A DNA stretch of 64,000 nucleotides from Paenochrobactrum pullorum (GTDB lineage: Bacteria > Pseudomonadota > Alphaproteobacteria > Rhizobiales > Rhizobiaceae): NCBI RefSeq assembly GCF_041929845.1, contig NZ_JBHEEH010000007.1:62001-126000 (forward strand), given 5' to 3'. Positions 1-9,371 of this stretch are shown here, piece after piece. Positions within the stretch are counted from its first letter, which is position 1. Each line of letters begins with the position of its first letter. The position numbers were made by a program, and so were the translations under genes. Under the pieces are notes generated by a model that saw only the letters and a program-made list of their open reading frames with translations, was not told the DNA's origin and did not search any database.

Positions 1-363
1 GAAGATTGCGGCACCATTCTCAACCCATTGGTGGTGGACGGACAGGTGCGTGGCGGCGTGGTGCAAGGCATCGGTTCAGCAATGTTCGAGCATTTTGTCT
101 ATGACGAAGAAGGGCAGCCCTTAACCACCAGCTTTGCTGACTATCTGATGCCGATTGCACCGGAAATTCCAAATATCGAAGTGCATCACATTGAAACGCC
201 AACGCCGTTAACACCGCTGGGTGCCAAAGGTTTGGGTGAAGGCGGAGCTATTGGCCCCCCTGCTGCAATTGCCAATGCAGTGGCCAATGCGCTTAATGTT
301 TATGTGCCATTTACACCTCTCAATGCCAGCGACATCTGGGAATTAACAGCAAATATGCGTTAA
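1..363 (+). CDS. Molybdenum hydroxylase large subunit, C-terminal fragment (CoxL/XdhB family)
   Basis: This is the 3' end of a gene that starts before the window; the frame is open from base 1. The visible 120 residues match the C-terminal molybdopterin-binding domain of the xanthine dehydrogenase/aldehyde oxidase/CO dehydrogenase large-subunit family. It shows the CGTILNP-type segment, a glycine-rich GGVVQGIGSA stretch, and the GLGEGG motif near the end, whose glutamate is the catalytic base in this family. Such subunits hydroxylate purines, aldehydes or N-heterocycles together with FAD and 2Fe-2S subunits. The substrate cannot be told from this fragment. A bidirectional terminator follows. 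Confidence 0.85.
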   Translation, partial: EDCGTILNPLVVDGQVRGGVVQGIGSAMFEHFVYDEEGQPLTTSFADYLMPIAPEIPNIEVHHIETPTPLTPLGAKGLGEGGAIGPPAAIANAVANALNVYVPFTPLNASDIWELTANMR

Positions 364-371
364 ATTAAACG

Positions 372-401
372 AAAAACCCCGACATTTCTGTCGGGGTTTT
401 T
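372..401. terminator. Bidirectional rho-independent terminator
   Basis: An 8-bp GC-rich stem (ccccgaca/tgtcgggg) with a 3-nt loop is flanked by an A-run on the left and a T-run on the right. It can therefore end transcription of the converging molybdenum hydroxylase and pyruvate carboxylase genes. Confidence 0.85.
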
Positions 402-424
402 TATGATTACAACTCCAGAAAAAC

Positions 425-3400
425 TTATTCGTAAGTAATCAGCAGGTCTTTTGCATCCACCTGCTCACCAGCGCGTACCAGCACTTCAGCCAATTTGCCA
501 TCACGTTCGGCATGAATCGCGGTTTCCATTTTCATCGCTTCCAATGACAATAACACATCGCCTGCTTTAACCGCTTGACCGCTTGAGACAGCCACGGTCG
601 AAATCACACCCGGCATCGGTGCGCCGATATGTTTGTCATTTGCCATGTCCGCTTTACGCTTCACACCACCCGCTGCACCCTTGGCACGGTTTGGCACTTT
701 AACACGGCGCGGTTGACCATTAAGTTCAAAGAACACAGTGACCATGCCCTTTTCATCTGTTTCACTCATTGCCTGATTGACGACGACAAGGGTTTTGCCC
801 TTTTCCAGATCAACAAACACTTCCTGCTCGGATGCCAGACCATAGAAATAAACCGGTGTCGGTAAAACGCTGGTTGGGCCATAATTTTCCTGTGCTGCCG
901 CATAATCGGCAAACACTTTCGGATACATCAGCGATGAAGCAAATTCCTGATCGGAAATTGTGCGCCCAACTACCGTTTCAACACTTGCCCGCTCGGCTTC
1001 CAGATCGGCTGGCGCCAATAATGAACCCGGGCGCACTGTGAATGGCTTTTCGCCCTTCAGAATTTTCTTCTGAAGCGCTTCAGGCCAACCAGCAGGCGGT
1101 TGCCCCAAATCACCGCGCATCATCGACACAACGGAATCAGGGAAAGAAATATCCTTGTCCGGATTTTCAACATCCTTAACCGTCAAATCTTGACTTACCA
1201 TCATCAAAGCCATATCGCCCACCACTTTGGAGGATGGTGTGACTTTAACAATATCACCAAACATCTGGTTCACATCTGCATAAGTTTGCGCCACTTCATG
1301 CCAGCGGCTTTCAAGCCCTAATGAGCGCGCCTGTTCTTTCAAATTGGTGAACTGACCGCCCGGCATCTCATGCAGGTAAACTTCCGATGCGGGACCTTTC
1401 AGATCACTTTCAAAGGCTGAATATTGATTGCGTACCCCTTCCCAATAAAAAGAGATTTTGCGGATGGCGTCGGCATCAAGACCAGTATCGCGTTCATCGC
1501 CATGCAATGCTTCGACAATGGAACCCAAACACGGCTGCGATGTATTGCCGGAAAGGGCATCCATCGCCGCATCCACCGCATCAACACCAGCATCCACTGC
1601 CGCCAAAACGGTGGCAGCAGAAATGCCGGATGTATCGTGGGTGTGGAAATGTAACGGCAGATCGGTCGCTTCACGCAGCGCTTTAAACAATTGTTTGGCA
1701 GCTGCCGGCTTCAACAGGCCAGCCATATCCTTGATTGCAATAATATTGGCACCGGCTTTTTCCACCTCACGCGCCAGATCAACATAATATTTCAGATCAT
1801 ATTGCGGGCGGGCACTGTTTAAAATATCGCCGGTATAGCAGATGGCGGCTTCGCAAAGTTTGCCTTCTTCCCGAATTGCATCCATCGAAACGCGCATATT
1901 TTCAACCCAGTTGAGGCTGTCGAAAACGCGGAAAAGGTCAACGCCGCCGCGCGCTGCTTCGCGCACGAAATATTTGACCACATTATCCGGATAGCTCTTA
2001 TAACCAACGCCATTGGCACCGCGCAGCAACATTTGCAGCAGAATATTAGGTGCATTTTCACGCACCATTGCCAGACGCTCCCACGGATCTTCGGTCAAGA
2101 AACGCATCGACACATCAAAAGTCGCGCCGCCCCAGCATTCAAGCGAGAAAAGATTAGGCAGTGCCCGTGCGTAAGTGTCGGCAATGCGTGCAATATCATA
2201 GGTACGAAGACGCGTTGCCAACAACGACTGATGACCATCACGCATGGTGGTATCGGTTACCAGCACCCGTTTTTGCTCACGCATCCATTGGGCAAATTTT
2301 TCTGCGCCCAACTGATCCAGCAATTGTTTGGTGCCGTCGACAATCTTTTTGTCCGGCGTATAAGGAATTTTTGGTGCGGCTGTTGCGGCAGGCTGGGCGC
2401 GGCCACGCGTTTCCGGATGACCGTTCACCGTCACATCAGCAATATAAGTCAACAATTTAGTCGCACGATCCTGACGCTTCATATGGGTGAAAAGCTCAGG
2501 TGTCGTATCAATGAAACGGGTTGTATAATCATTCGCCAGAAAGCTGGGATGATTGATAATCGCTTCCACAAACGTCAGATTGGTGGCAACTCCGCGAATA
2601 CGAAATTCACGCAACGCTCTATCCATCCGACGTATCGCTTCAATCGGTGTGGAGCCGGAAGCTGTCACCTTCACCAAAAGCGGGTCATAATAACGGGTAA
2701 TATATGCACCTGAATAAGCGGTACCGCCATCCAGACGAATGCCGAAACCGGAAGCTGAACGATAGGCTTGAATACGCCCATAATCCGGAATGAAATTCTG
2801 CTCTGGATCTTCGGTGGTAATACGGCATTGCAGCGCATGACCGTGCAAATGAATGTCTTTTTGCGCAGGCACACCTGACTCCGGCGTGCCAATCGCAAAG
2901 CCTTCAAGAATATGAATTTGCGCTTTGACAATATCAATACCGGTGACTTCTTCCGTCACCGTATGTTCGACCTGAATGCGCGGATTGACCTCAATGAAAT
3001 AAAACTCATTGCTGTCGACATCCATCAAAAATTCGACAGTACCAGCGCCGATATAATCAGTCGCTTTGGCAATTTTCAGCGCATAAGACGCCACTTCCTG
3101 ACGTTTTTCATCGCTCAAATAAGGTGCTGGTGCACGTTCGACCACTTTTTGGTTGCGGCGCTGAATGGAACAATCGCGCTCAAAAAGATGCACCGCATTG
3201 CCATGGGTATCACCCAAAATCTGCACTTCCACATGGCGCGCCCGTTCCAGCAGTTTTTCCAAGTAAACTTCATCTTTACCGAAAGCCGCCTTGGCTTCGC
3301 GCTTGGCTTCCACCACTTCGCGTTCCAGATCTTTTTCAGAACGGATAGCGCGCATACCACGGCCACCGCCACCCCACGAGGCTTTCAGCATCACCGGATA

Positions 3401-3880
3401 GCCGATTTGGGCTGCCAGCTTTTTCACTTCCTCGATATCATCAGGAAGCGGATCGGTAGCAGGCACCACCGGCACACCCACTTCCAAAGCCAAATTACGC
3501 GCGGAAACCTTATTCCCCAGACGGCGCATGGTCTCAGCCTTAGGGCCGATAAAAATAATGCCGTTTTTATCACAGGCATCGACAAATTCAGGGCTCTCGG
3601 AAAGCAGGCCATAGCCGGGATGAATGGCATCAGCGCCGGATAATTTGGCGACACGAATGATTTCATCAATGGAAAGATAGCTTTCAATCGGCCCCAGATC
3701 ACGCTCCAAATGGGGTCCGCGACCGACCTGATAACTCTCATCCGCTTTAAAGCGATGAAGGGAAAGTTTATCTTCTTCAGCCCATATGGCTACCGTTTTA
3801 AGCCCCAGTTCGTTGGCCGCGCGAAATACGCGGATAGCAATCTCGGAACGATTAGCGACAAGAATCTTCCTGATGGACAA
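425..3880 (-). CDS. pyc: Pyruvate carboxylase
   Basis: Single-chain biotin enzyme that carboxylates pyruvate to oxaloacetate (anaplerosis). Domains in order: ATP-grasp biotin carboxylase (about 1-460, beginning IRKILVANRSEIA); carboxyltransferase domain with DTTMRDGHQSLLATR near residue 545; central allosteric/tetramerisation part; and C-terminal biotinyl domain with EAMKMET, biotin lysine at about 1117. The frame is open to 3934, but a TTG at 3880 with GGGAG nine bases upstream gives a 1151-residue protein starting one residue before the conserved N-terminus, so I chose it. Length fits rhizobial Pyc (about 1154). It is monocistronic. Its presence about 42 kb from a repABC cassette is notable for a central-metabolism gene. 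Confidence 0.97.
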   Translation of the reverse strand: MSIRKILVANRSEIAIRVFRAANELGLKTVAIWAEEDKLSLHRFKADESYQVGRGPHLERDLGPIESYLSIDEIIRVAKLSGADAIHPGYGLLSESPEFVDACDKNGIIFIGPKAETMRRLGNKVSARNLALEVGVPVVPATDPLPDDIEEVKKLAAQIGYPVMLKASWGGGGRGMRAIRSEKDLEREVVEAKREAKAAFGKDEVYLEKLLERARHVEVQILGDTHGNAVHLFERDCSIQRRNQKVVERAPAPYLSDEKRQEVASYALKIAKATDYIGAGTVEFLMDVDSNEFYFIEVNPRIQVEHTVTEEVTGIDIVKAQIHILEGFAIGTPESGVPAQKDIHLHGHALQCRITTEDPEQNFIPDYGRIQAYRSASGFGIRLDGGTAYSGAYITRYYDPLLVKVTASGSTPIEAIRRMDRALREFRIRGVATNLTFVEAIINHPSFLANDYTTRFIDTTPELFTHMKRQDRATKLLTYIADVTVNGHPETRGRAQPAATAAPKIPYTPDKKIVDGTKQLLDQLGAEKFAQWMREQKRVLVTDTTMRDGHQSLLATRLRTYDIARIADTYARALPNLFSLECWGGATFDVSMRFLTEDPWERLAMVRENAPNILLQMLLRGANGVGYKSYPDNVVKYFVREAARGGVDLFRVFDSLNWVENMRVSMDAIREEGKLCEAAICYTGDILNSARPQYDLKYYVDLAREVEKAGANIIAIKDMAGLLKPAAAKQLFKALREATDLPLHFHTHDTSGISAATVLAAVDAGVDAVDAAMDALSGNTSQPCLGSIVEALHGDERDTGLDADAIRKISFYWEGVRNQYSAFESDLKGPASEVYLHEMPGGQFTNLKEQARSLGLESRWHEVAQTYADVNQMFGDIVKVTPSSKVVGDMALMMVSQDLTVKDVENPDKDISFPDSVVSMMRGDLGQPPAGWPEALQKKILKGEKPFTVRPGSLLAPADLEAERASVETVVGRTISDQEFASSLMYPKVFADYAAAQENYGPTSVLPTPVYFYGLASEQEVFVDLEKGKTLVVVNQAMSETDEKGMVTVFFELNGQPRRVKVPNRAKGAAGGVKRKADMANDKHIGAPMPGVISTVAVSSGQAVKAGDVLLSLEAMKMETAIHAERDGKLAEVLVRAGEQVDAKDLLITYE

Positions 3881-4253
3881 GATAAAATCTCCCGTATTAT
3901 ATCTGGTGGAATTTACTGCAAGCGTAACTCTCAATTCTCATTTTGATACTTTGTCTGAACTAATTAAGACGGAATATCAATAAGATAGTTGCTTGGATAT
4001 GTTAGACGAAAAAATGCAAAACGAAATTTTCGTTCGTTTCGGTTGAATTTTTTATTCCAATGACATTGTGTTATGACATTCATCTGGAAGATTATTCAAT
4101 TTTTTCAATGGGTAAGTAATGCTGACCTGTTTTTGTATTATATCTGAGTAAAGTACGCTTCGTTCCATTCAGAGAACGACTGTATAAATTTTGTTATAAA
4201 TTTTTATCATTCAACTCCGGACGGCAAAGCTGCCGTCCGGAATTTTATGCCGG
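3881..4253. other. AT-rich intergenic region upstream of pyc
   Basis: 373 bp without a credible ORF. It must hold the pyc promoter (minus strand). Its left-most bases carry the TTG-start ribosome site and its right end holds a strong hairpin (4216-4241). I see no other clear structure. Confidence 0.6.
4216..4241 (-). terminator. Hairpin terminator after the diaminopropionate ammonia-lyase gene
   Basis: A perfect 11-bp stem (tccggacggca/tgccgtccgga) with a 4-nt loop sits just downstream of the minus-strand stop codon. The following T-tract is weak, so it may be an mRNA 3'-end stabiliser as much as a terminator. Confidence 0.6.
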
Positions 4254-5432
4254 TCAGCTTGCCAGCAAACGTTGATAAAGTGCTTCGTCAGTCGCCCCTT
4301 CTGTGCCAATCAACAGCACACGGGAATCATTGTTAAGACCAAGTTTTGCCATTAGTGCCGAATCATCAGTTGCCGTTAAAAGTCCGGCCAAACCGGAGGC
4401 ACCTGATTCACCAATTTTAAGGGATGGATCACTGCCAAACGGATGTGCCAATTGTTTCAAGGCTGTCACTGCTATGTCTTCATTGACAGTCAGATAATAA
4501 TCAGCTGCTTTTTCAAGCACTTCCCATGCGGACAGTGATGGTTCATAGCATTCAAGCATCGCCATGATGGTTTCTTCACCCGGTTCCATTGCCAATGAAT
4601 GACCAGCCTCGGCACTGCGCTGCAGACAATTTGCGCGTTGTGGTTCCACGACAATGAGTTTTGGTCGCTTATTCCCCATCTTATCGAGGTAAAAGCCAGC
4701 AACGACCGCAGCCAAACCACCTACACCAGCCTGAATGAAAATATGGGTGTAATCTTCATCTGATTGATCCCAGATTTCGTTAAGCATCAGCGTATAGCCT
4801 TGCATCACCAACCCTGGAATTTCAGTATAACCGGCACGCGAAAAGTCGGAAATAACCGTCCAACCGTTTTCTTCCGCCATTTTAAAAGATTGGGCAACGG
4901 AATCGTCGTAATTACCTTTGGTGCGGATAATTTCTGCACCAAAACGGGCAATAGCGTCTTCACGACCTTGGGTGACATTTTCATGCAGGAAAATGACGCA
5001 GCGACAGCCGTATTTTTCTGCGCCCGATGCAACCGAGCGGCCGTGGTTGCCGTCTGTAGCACAGCATATCGTCAATTGGCTCGCAACCGCTTTACACTCA
5101 TCACTGGTGAGTTCTGATGGCGCAATTTTACGGCCCAGTTTTTCTTCAACATAAGCATGAACTACACGCGCTACCGCATAAGCACCGCCAAGTGCCTTAA
5201 AACTTGAAAGACCGTAACGGCCGCCCTCATCTTTAAATGAAATAGTGTTCAGGCCAAGTTTTTGTGCCAGATTTTTCAACTCAACCAATGGTGTTGGCTG
5301 ATAATCCGGAAATGCACTTAAAAATGATTTGACCTCTTCAACGCCGGCAATACCAGCGATCAGCGATTGCGCATGATCAAGTTTTTGACCCTTTTGTGCC
5401 GATTTATTCTCTACCAGACGAACGTCCGTCAT
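4254..5432 (-). CDS. dpaL: Diaminopropionate ammonia-lyase (PLP-dependent)
   Basis: Fold-type II PLP enzyme of the YgeX/DpaL family, which converts 2,3-diaminopropionate to pyruvate and two ammonia. Seen: the PLP-lysine motif GRYGLSSFKALGG with Lys about 79 (K77 in E. coli DpaL); TDGNHGRSVA, the asparagine loop of serine/threonine-dehydratase-like enzymes; and a glycine-rich QAGVGGLAA phosphate-binding segment. 392 residues matches the family. The frame is open upstream to 5522, but ATG 5432 has GGGAG eight bases before it, so I chose that start. A GntR regulator gene lies next to it on the same strand, upstream. DAP can come from non-protein amino acids or siderophore/antibiotic breakdown. 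Close relatives act on serine/threonine, so substrate is inferred. Confidence 0.85.
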   Translation of the reverse strand: MTDVRLVENKSAQKGQKLDHAQSLIAGIAGVEEVKSFLSAFPDYQPTPLVELKNLAQKLGLNTISFKDEGGRYGLSSFKALGGAYAVARVVHAYVEEKLGRKIAPSELTSDECKAVASQLTICCATDGNHGRSVASGAEKYGCRCVIFLHENVTQGREDAIARFGAEIIRTKGNYDDSVAQSFKMAEENGWTVISDFSRAGYTEIPGLVMQGYTLMLNEIWDQSDEDYTHIFIQAGVGGLAAVVAGFYLDKMGNKRPKLIVVEPQRANCLQRSAEAGHSLAMEPGEETIMAMLECYEPSLSAWEVLEKAADYYLTVNEDIAVTALKQLAHPFGSDPSLKIGESGASGLAGLLTATDDSALMAKLGLNNDSRVLLIGTEGATDEALYQRLLAS

Positions 5433-5602
5433 CGCGCTCACTCCCATGCGAATAGATCTATACCGGAAATATTCCGGCCGGTTGAAAGTCGGGAAATATT
5501 TTTCGTCAGAACAAAGCAGCACTAATTAAAAAGCCACTCTTGCCCCGAAATAAAGTCAATTCTGCTTTTTTATAAAAGCATCATGACGGTCAAATGACAG
5601 CA

Positions 5603-6283
5603 TCAGTCTGTGTGGCTTAGGACACTGCTTTCGAGTGCTACCACAACATCTGCCGCGCCACCTGCAATCAGCTCCACATGCTCGCGCATCAGTCTGTCAG
5701 CCAATTCGCCATCACCATTTTCAATGGCTTGCAGCAAACGGCTGTGATCATCACAGCTTTCCTGCATGCGCCGCGGATGAGTTACATAACGACGATAAGG
5801 ATTAAGGCGTTTGCCCAGTTTAAAAGCTTCTTGATAGAGAAACTGGTTTTGTGAACAACGCCAAATGACATCATGAAATGCATTATTCGCCAAAATAAAG
5901 CCGGTCTGGTCATCCTCACCAGCCTTTTCACGGCAAATATCATTTTCCATGCGCAGAACTTCAATATCTGTTCTGGTCATACGGCGGGCACATAAACGAG
6001 CTGCCAATCCTTCCATTTCCGCAAGCACCTGAAACATTTCGACAACGCTGCGCGTTGTCAGTTCCATCACGGTTGCACCCTGATTACGTTTGATTTCCAC
6101 CAACCCGCTGGAAGCCAGATGACGCAGTGCTTCACGCACGGGCGTGCGTGAAACTTCGAACCTTTTGGCCAACGCCTGCTCATCAAGCCTTGTGCCCGGC
6201 AAAAGACGACCGCTTAAAATATCATCTTCCAATATCTGGACTAAATTGGCTGGTGAAGAGGTTTGATCCAAAGTTACATTCAT
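5603..6283 (-). CDS. GntR-family (FadR/FCD subfamily) transcriptional regulator
   Basis: Winged helix-turn-helix at residues about 15-75 (ILSGRLLPGTRLDEQALAKRFEVSRTPVREALR region) followed by an all-helical FCD ligand-binding domain with spaced histidines typical of metal-assisted carboxylate binding. 226 residues is the usual length. It lies between dpaL (downstream, 170 bp) and a cupin gene, all on the minus strand, so it could control either dpaL or the ThDP/SDR/ALDH cluster. The TGTATACA and GTGTAT-N5-ATACAC palindromes at 9310-9346 resemble operators of this subfamily. No such site is obvious before dpaL. Confidence 0.9.
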   Translation of the reverse strand: MNVTLDQTSSPANLVQILEDDILSGRLLPGTRLDEQALAKRFEVSRTPVREALRHLASSGLVEIKRNQGATVMELTTRSVVEMFQVLAEMEGLAARLCARRMTRTDIEVLRMENDICREKAGEDDQTGFILANNAFHDVIWRCSQNQFLYQEAFKLGKRLNPYRRYVTHPRRMQESCDDHSRLLQAIENGDGELADRLMREHVELIAGGAADVVVALESSVLSHTD

Positions 6284-6359
6284 TCTTTTGCCATCTGCGC
6301 TTTATCGGTTTTCGTATCAGGAAATCAGAACCGGCGTTCATGTTCCAACGAAAATATTG

Positions 6360-6692
6360 TTATTGTTTAACTGTGATGACGATGCTGACGCATTCTTCAT
6401 CTTGCTCGTTAATCGTATAATGAGGATCAAACGGTTCGAACAGAACGGCCTGACCTTTTGTTAAAGTAAAGCGCTCTTTACCTGTATCAAAGGTTAAAGC
6501 ACCCGACGCAATATAAAAGACTTGCGACACGTCGTCATGGTGATGCAGCTCTCCTCCACCGCCTTTCGGCGCTTTAGAAACCTGTATGCAGAAATTGGAG
6601 CCCGCAAAAGGCACAATATCCAATACGTTCAAACCGCCAAAATGGTTGGGCGGCGTAATGCCGTGTTTATCGCCATCTTTCCAGATTTTCAT
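6360..6692 (-). CDS. Small cupin-domain protein
   Basis: A 110-residue single-domain cupin. The first cupin motif is partly conserved (GELHHHDDVSQVFYIASGALTF, with the HHH cluster and glutamine) and the second is seen as FDPHYTIN. The His/Glu pattern suggests a bound metal. Start ATG 6692 follows GGAGG by five bases. It lies 92 bp downstream of the ThDP-enzyme gene on the same strand, so it is probably last in the SDR-ThDP-cupin operon. Possible roles are lyase, isomerase or dioxygenase-like chemistry on the pathway intermediate, or ligand sensing. The exact function is unknown. Confidence 0.8.
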   Translation of the reverse strand: MKIWKDGDKHGITPPNHFGGLNVLDIVPFAGSNFCIQVSKAPKGGGGELHHHDDVSQVFYIASGALTFDTGKERFTLTKGQAVLFEPFDPHYTINEQDEECVSIVITVKQ

Positions 6693-6784
6693 TCATTCCT
6701 CCAGTTTATCAGTCATGTCACAATCGGCAAGGTTCAAACTGTGCTGCTTTTTCAAAGAAAGCGCAGCACAGCTCAGACTTTAGA

Positions 6785-8437
6785 TTAAGAAATATATTCC
6801 ATATAAGGGCTAATGACGCTGCGTACCGGCACCTGAATGATTGCTGGCTTGCCGCTGGCAACGGCTTGTTTCACTGCTTCGCCGATCTCGTCGGCTGTTT
6901 TGGCGTGATAGCCTTGACCACCCAAAGCTTCAGCCAGTTTTGCCCAATCACGTCTCGGCAACGCCATTTCATAGGTTTCACCATATGACATCTCCTGCGG
7001 CAAAGCGATGGCTGCCCAGGATTCATCATCCAGAACCACAATGATGAAAGCACGGCCATAGCGCTCCGCCGTATCAAGCTCTGTCACATGGAAACCGACA
7101 CCGCCATCGCCGACAAAAACAATAGACGGCGCTTGCGGGTCGGCAAAGCTGGCACCAGCGCCATAAGGAACTTCCGCTCCCAATGTACCCGATTGACCCG
7201 CTCGCAAATAACGCCCCGGCGCTTTGATTTTTAATCGTGCATCCGCCCAGAAATCTACATTGCCATGTGAGGTGGTATAAATCGTATTATCCGGTGCGGC
7301 TTTAGTCACCGCATCAATCGCATTGATTGGATGCAATCCTTGCGCATTATCTTCACCCGCTTGCGCTTTAAACTCGTCATTCCATTTGGCAATCAGCGCA
7401 TCGCGCCAGCCTGCATCAAAGGCACCAGTCGCTGCTTCTGCCAAAGCATAAATAAAATGATAGGCGGAAGCATTAATGGCCACATCCGCACGGCGGTTGC
7501 GGTGTAAAATGGTCTGGTCGCCTGCGACCTGAATAATTTTCGTATCTTTACCAACGCCTGAGCCAAATTCGAGGTCGAATTCAAAATGATGGCCAACAAG
7601 AATAACACAATCGGAGGCAGCCAGTGCCTGACGCATAGCGCTGTTGCAAGGCGTATAGGCAGGGCCGGCCCACAGATCATGATTTTCATCCACCGAACCA
7701 CGCGCCAAACGCATGGTGAAGAACGGCAGTTGATGTTTTTCAATTGCCTCTTGCAAACGCTCGCTCGGATTGAAAAACACATCATCGCCAAGGATCAATA
7801 CCGGACGTTTTGCGGCACTGAATATTTTTTCAAAAGCCGCAATATCACCGGCGCAATTGCCCGGGCGCCCCGGTTTAACTGGTGTCTGTGTTGCAATGGT
7901 TGCCGGATCCGCATCAATCAATTGATGCAAAATGTCGGTCGGCACTTCTAAAAACACCGGCCCCGGGCGACCTGCCCAAATATGGCGCCAAGCCATGTCC
8001 AGATATTCGGGCAAGCGTTTAGCTTCTGTGCAGCGTGCTGCCCATTTTGTCACCGCCTGCATGGCAGGCAGCACATTAAAGGTCATGCCTGCACCTTTAT
8101 CGGCGCTGGTCGTTGCTGATTGTGCACCGATAATTAAAAGCGGTGTACCTGCCAGATTGGAAACAATTGCAGGTGTTATAGTATTGGTCACACCAGGCCC
8201 AAGCGTTACCATTGCAACACCAACTTCACCCTTCACACGGGTATTAGCCTCGGCCATATAGCAAGCAGCTGCTTCATGGCGCGCATGTACCAATTGAACG
8301 CCGGTTTTGGCGCAAGCCCGATAAACCGGATTGATCGGTCCCCCGGATACGGAGAAAATATTCTTAACACCGGCTGCGTGTAACCATTTGACAATAGCCC
8401 CACCGCCATCAAGCTGTATTTGCTTATCAAGCATCAT
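6785..8437 (-). CDS. Thiamine-diphosphate-dependent enzyme (acetolactate synthase-like)
   Basis: 550-residue enzyme of the AHAS/benzoylformate decarboxylase superfamily: N-terminal PYR domain with catalytic glutamate about E55 (VHARHEAAACYMAEA), central domain, and C-terminal PP domain with GDGGVGFH at about 443. The Mg-ThDP motif normally ends in NN or ND; here it reads LDDESW (about 470-471), an unusual substitution. The upstream SDR gene ends 10 bp away, so the two are one operon. The frame is open further upstream, but ATG 8437 is preceded by AGGGAGAGA and starts at the family N-terminus. It probably decarboxylates or ligates a 2-oxoacid; there is no regulatory subunit, so a biosynthetic IlvB role is unlikely. 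Confidence 0.85.
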   Translation of the reverse strand: MMLDKQIQLDGGGAIVKWLHAAGVKNIFSVSGGPINPVYRACAKTGVQLVHARHEAAACYMAEANTRVKGEVGVAMVTLGPGVTNTITPAIVSNLAGTPLLIIGAQSATTSADKGAGMTFNVLPAMQAVTKWAARCTEAKRLPEYLDMAWRHIWAGRPGPVFLEVPTDILHQLIDADPATIATQTPVKPGRPGNCAGDIAAFEKIFSAAKRPVLILGDDVFFNPSERLQEAIEKHQLPFFTMRLARGSVDENHDLWAGPAYTPCNSAMRQALAASDCVILVGHHFEFDLEFGSGVGKDTKIIQVAGDQTILHRNRRADVAINASAYHFIYALAEAATGAFDAGWRDALIAKWNDEFKAQAGEDNAQGLHPINAIDAVTKAAPDNTIYTTSHGNVDFWADARLKIKAPGRYLRAGQSGTLGAEVPYGAGASFADPQAPSIVFVGDGGVGFHVTELDTAERYGRAFIIVVLDDESWAAIALPQEMSYGETYEMALPRRDWAKLAEALGGQGYHAKTADEIGEAVKQAVASGKPAIIQVPVRSVISPYMEYIS

Positions 8438-8447
8438 TCTCTCTCCC

Positions 8448-9236
8448 TTAATATGCGCGTGATTTTCCGCCATCGAGTGCAATGGCCGTGCCGGTGATAA
8501 AGCCGCCGCGTTTTGAAGACAGGAAGGCGACCATCGCGCCAAAATCTTCCGGATCGCCAAATTTGCCGACGGGCACTTCACCGAGCCATAGTTTTTCGGC
8601 GTCACCACGGCTGAGCTGATCGCGCTCCATGCTGGACGTCACCAGATACTCCATCCGGTCGGTTGCAAAAGGCCCCGGACAAAGGCAGTTGACCGTAATA
8701 CCTTCATGAGCAAATTCGATCGACAAAGATTTGGCCATGCCAACCACCGCCAGTCGGATCGAATCCGACAAAACCATATTCGGCTGAACTATTTTCACAC
8801 CCACTGTGGTGACAAAAATGATGCGCCCAAACTGGCTCTTCTGCATATGAGGCAGAATTTCATGGCAAAGATCGACCATCGGGAGCAGGCTTTCATTGAG
8901 CGCCTCTTCCCAGCCTTCACGGCTTACTCCTAAAAAAGGTGCCGATTCAGGCCCGCCTGTATTCGCGACAAAAATATCAATGCCGCCAAGTGCGGCGACT
9001 GCGGCCTGAACGCCGGTTTGTAAAGTCGAACGTTTGGATAAATCAATTTCCACCGCGACAGCCTTTGCCGCACCTGCTGCTTTCAGTTCTTCAACAAAAC
9101 CTTGCATACCAGCCAGATTGCGCCCTGCAACAGCCAATGACGCCCCCTCACGCGCCAAAGCAATAGCAGCAGCGCGGCCAAGACCACGTGATGCTGCTGT
9201 TATCAGAGCGCGCTTGCCCTGAAGTCCCAGTTCCAT
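8448..9236 (-). CDS. SDR-family oxidoreductase with atypical active site
   Basis: 262-residue short-chain dehydrogenase/reductase. The cofactor motif TAASRGLGRAAA is at about 13-24 and VANTGG follows the fourth strand. At the place of the Tyr-x-x-x-Lys catalytic pair the sequence reads LSDSIRLAVVGMAKSL, so both Tyr and Lys appear replaced (Ser and Arg). Such SDRs exist as a subfamily often annotated as 3-oxoacyl-ACP reductase; their chemistry is less certain. Start ATG 9236 has GGGAGGTGGAG before it; the longer open frame to 9338 runs through the operator region and is rejected. First gene of the SDR-ThDP-cupin operon, divergent from the aldehyde dehydrogenase. Confidence 0.87.
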   Translation of the reverse strand: MELGLQGKRALITAASRGLGRAAAIALAREGASLAVAGRNLAGMQGFVEELKAAGAAKAVAVEIDLSKRSTLQTGVQAAVAALGGIDIFVANTGGPESAPFLGVSREGWEEALNESLLPMVDLCHEILPHMQKSQFGRIIFVTTVGVKIVQPNMVLSDSIRLAVVGMAKSLSIEFAHEGITVNCLCPGPFATDRMEYLVTSSMERDQLSRGDAEKLWLGEVPVGKFGDPEDFGAMVAFLSSKRGGFITGTAIALDGGKSRAY

Positions 9237-9271
9237 TCTCCACCTCCCAGAGTTGTCTAACATGACACATA

Positions 9272-9346
9272 CACATGTGCAGATTAAATGTCGACAATAT
9301 TTTATAATTTGTATACATATTGGTTTATCGTGTATCAATCATACAC
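9272..9346. promoter_or_regulatory. Divergent promoter/operator region between SDR and aldehyde dehydrogenase
   Basis: Three palindromes lie in the 135-bp divergent gap: cacatgtg (9272-9279), tgtataca (9310-9317), and gtgtat-caatc-atacac (9330-9346, perfect 6-5-6 inverted repeat). FadR/FCD-type GntR proteins bind short palindromes of the TTGTATACAA kind, so these are candidate operators for the GntR regulator at 5603-6283. This link is inference. Confidence 0.5.
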
Positions 9347-9371
9347 ATAAAACAAACTGGAGGAGTTTGAA

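Noticed and set aside
2033..3643. Long plus-strand frames (226 and 243 codons) opposite pyc
   Set aside because: They are antisense to clearly coding pyruvate carboxylase sequence, have low-complexity His/Arg/Phe-rich translations without family features, and arise from codon bias on the other strand.
5463..5477. ccggaa-ata-ttccgg inverted repeat upstream of dpaL
   Set aside because: A short 6-bp inverted repeat in the gap before the dpaL start. It does not resemble FCD-type GntR sites and occurs easily by chance.
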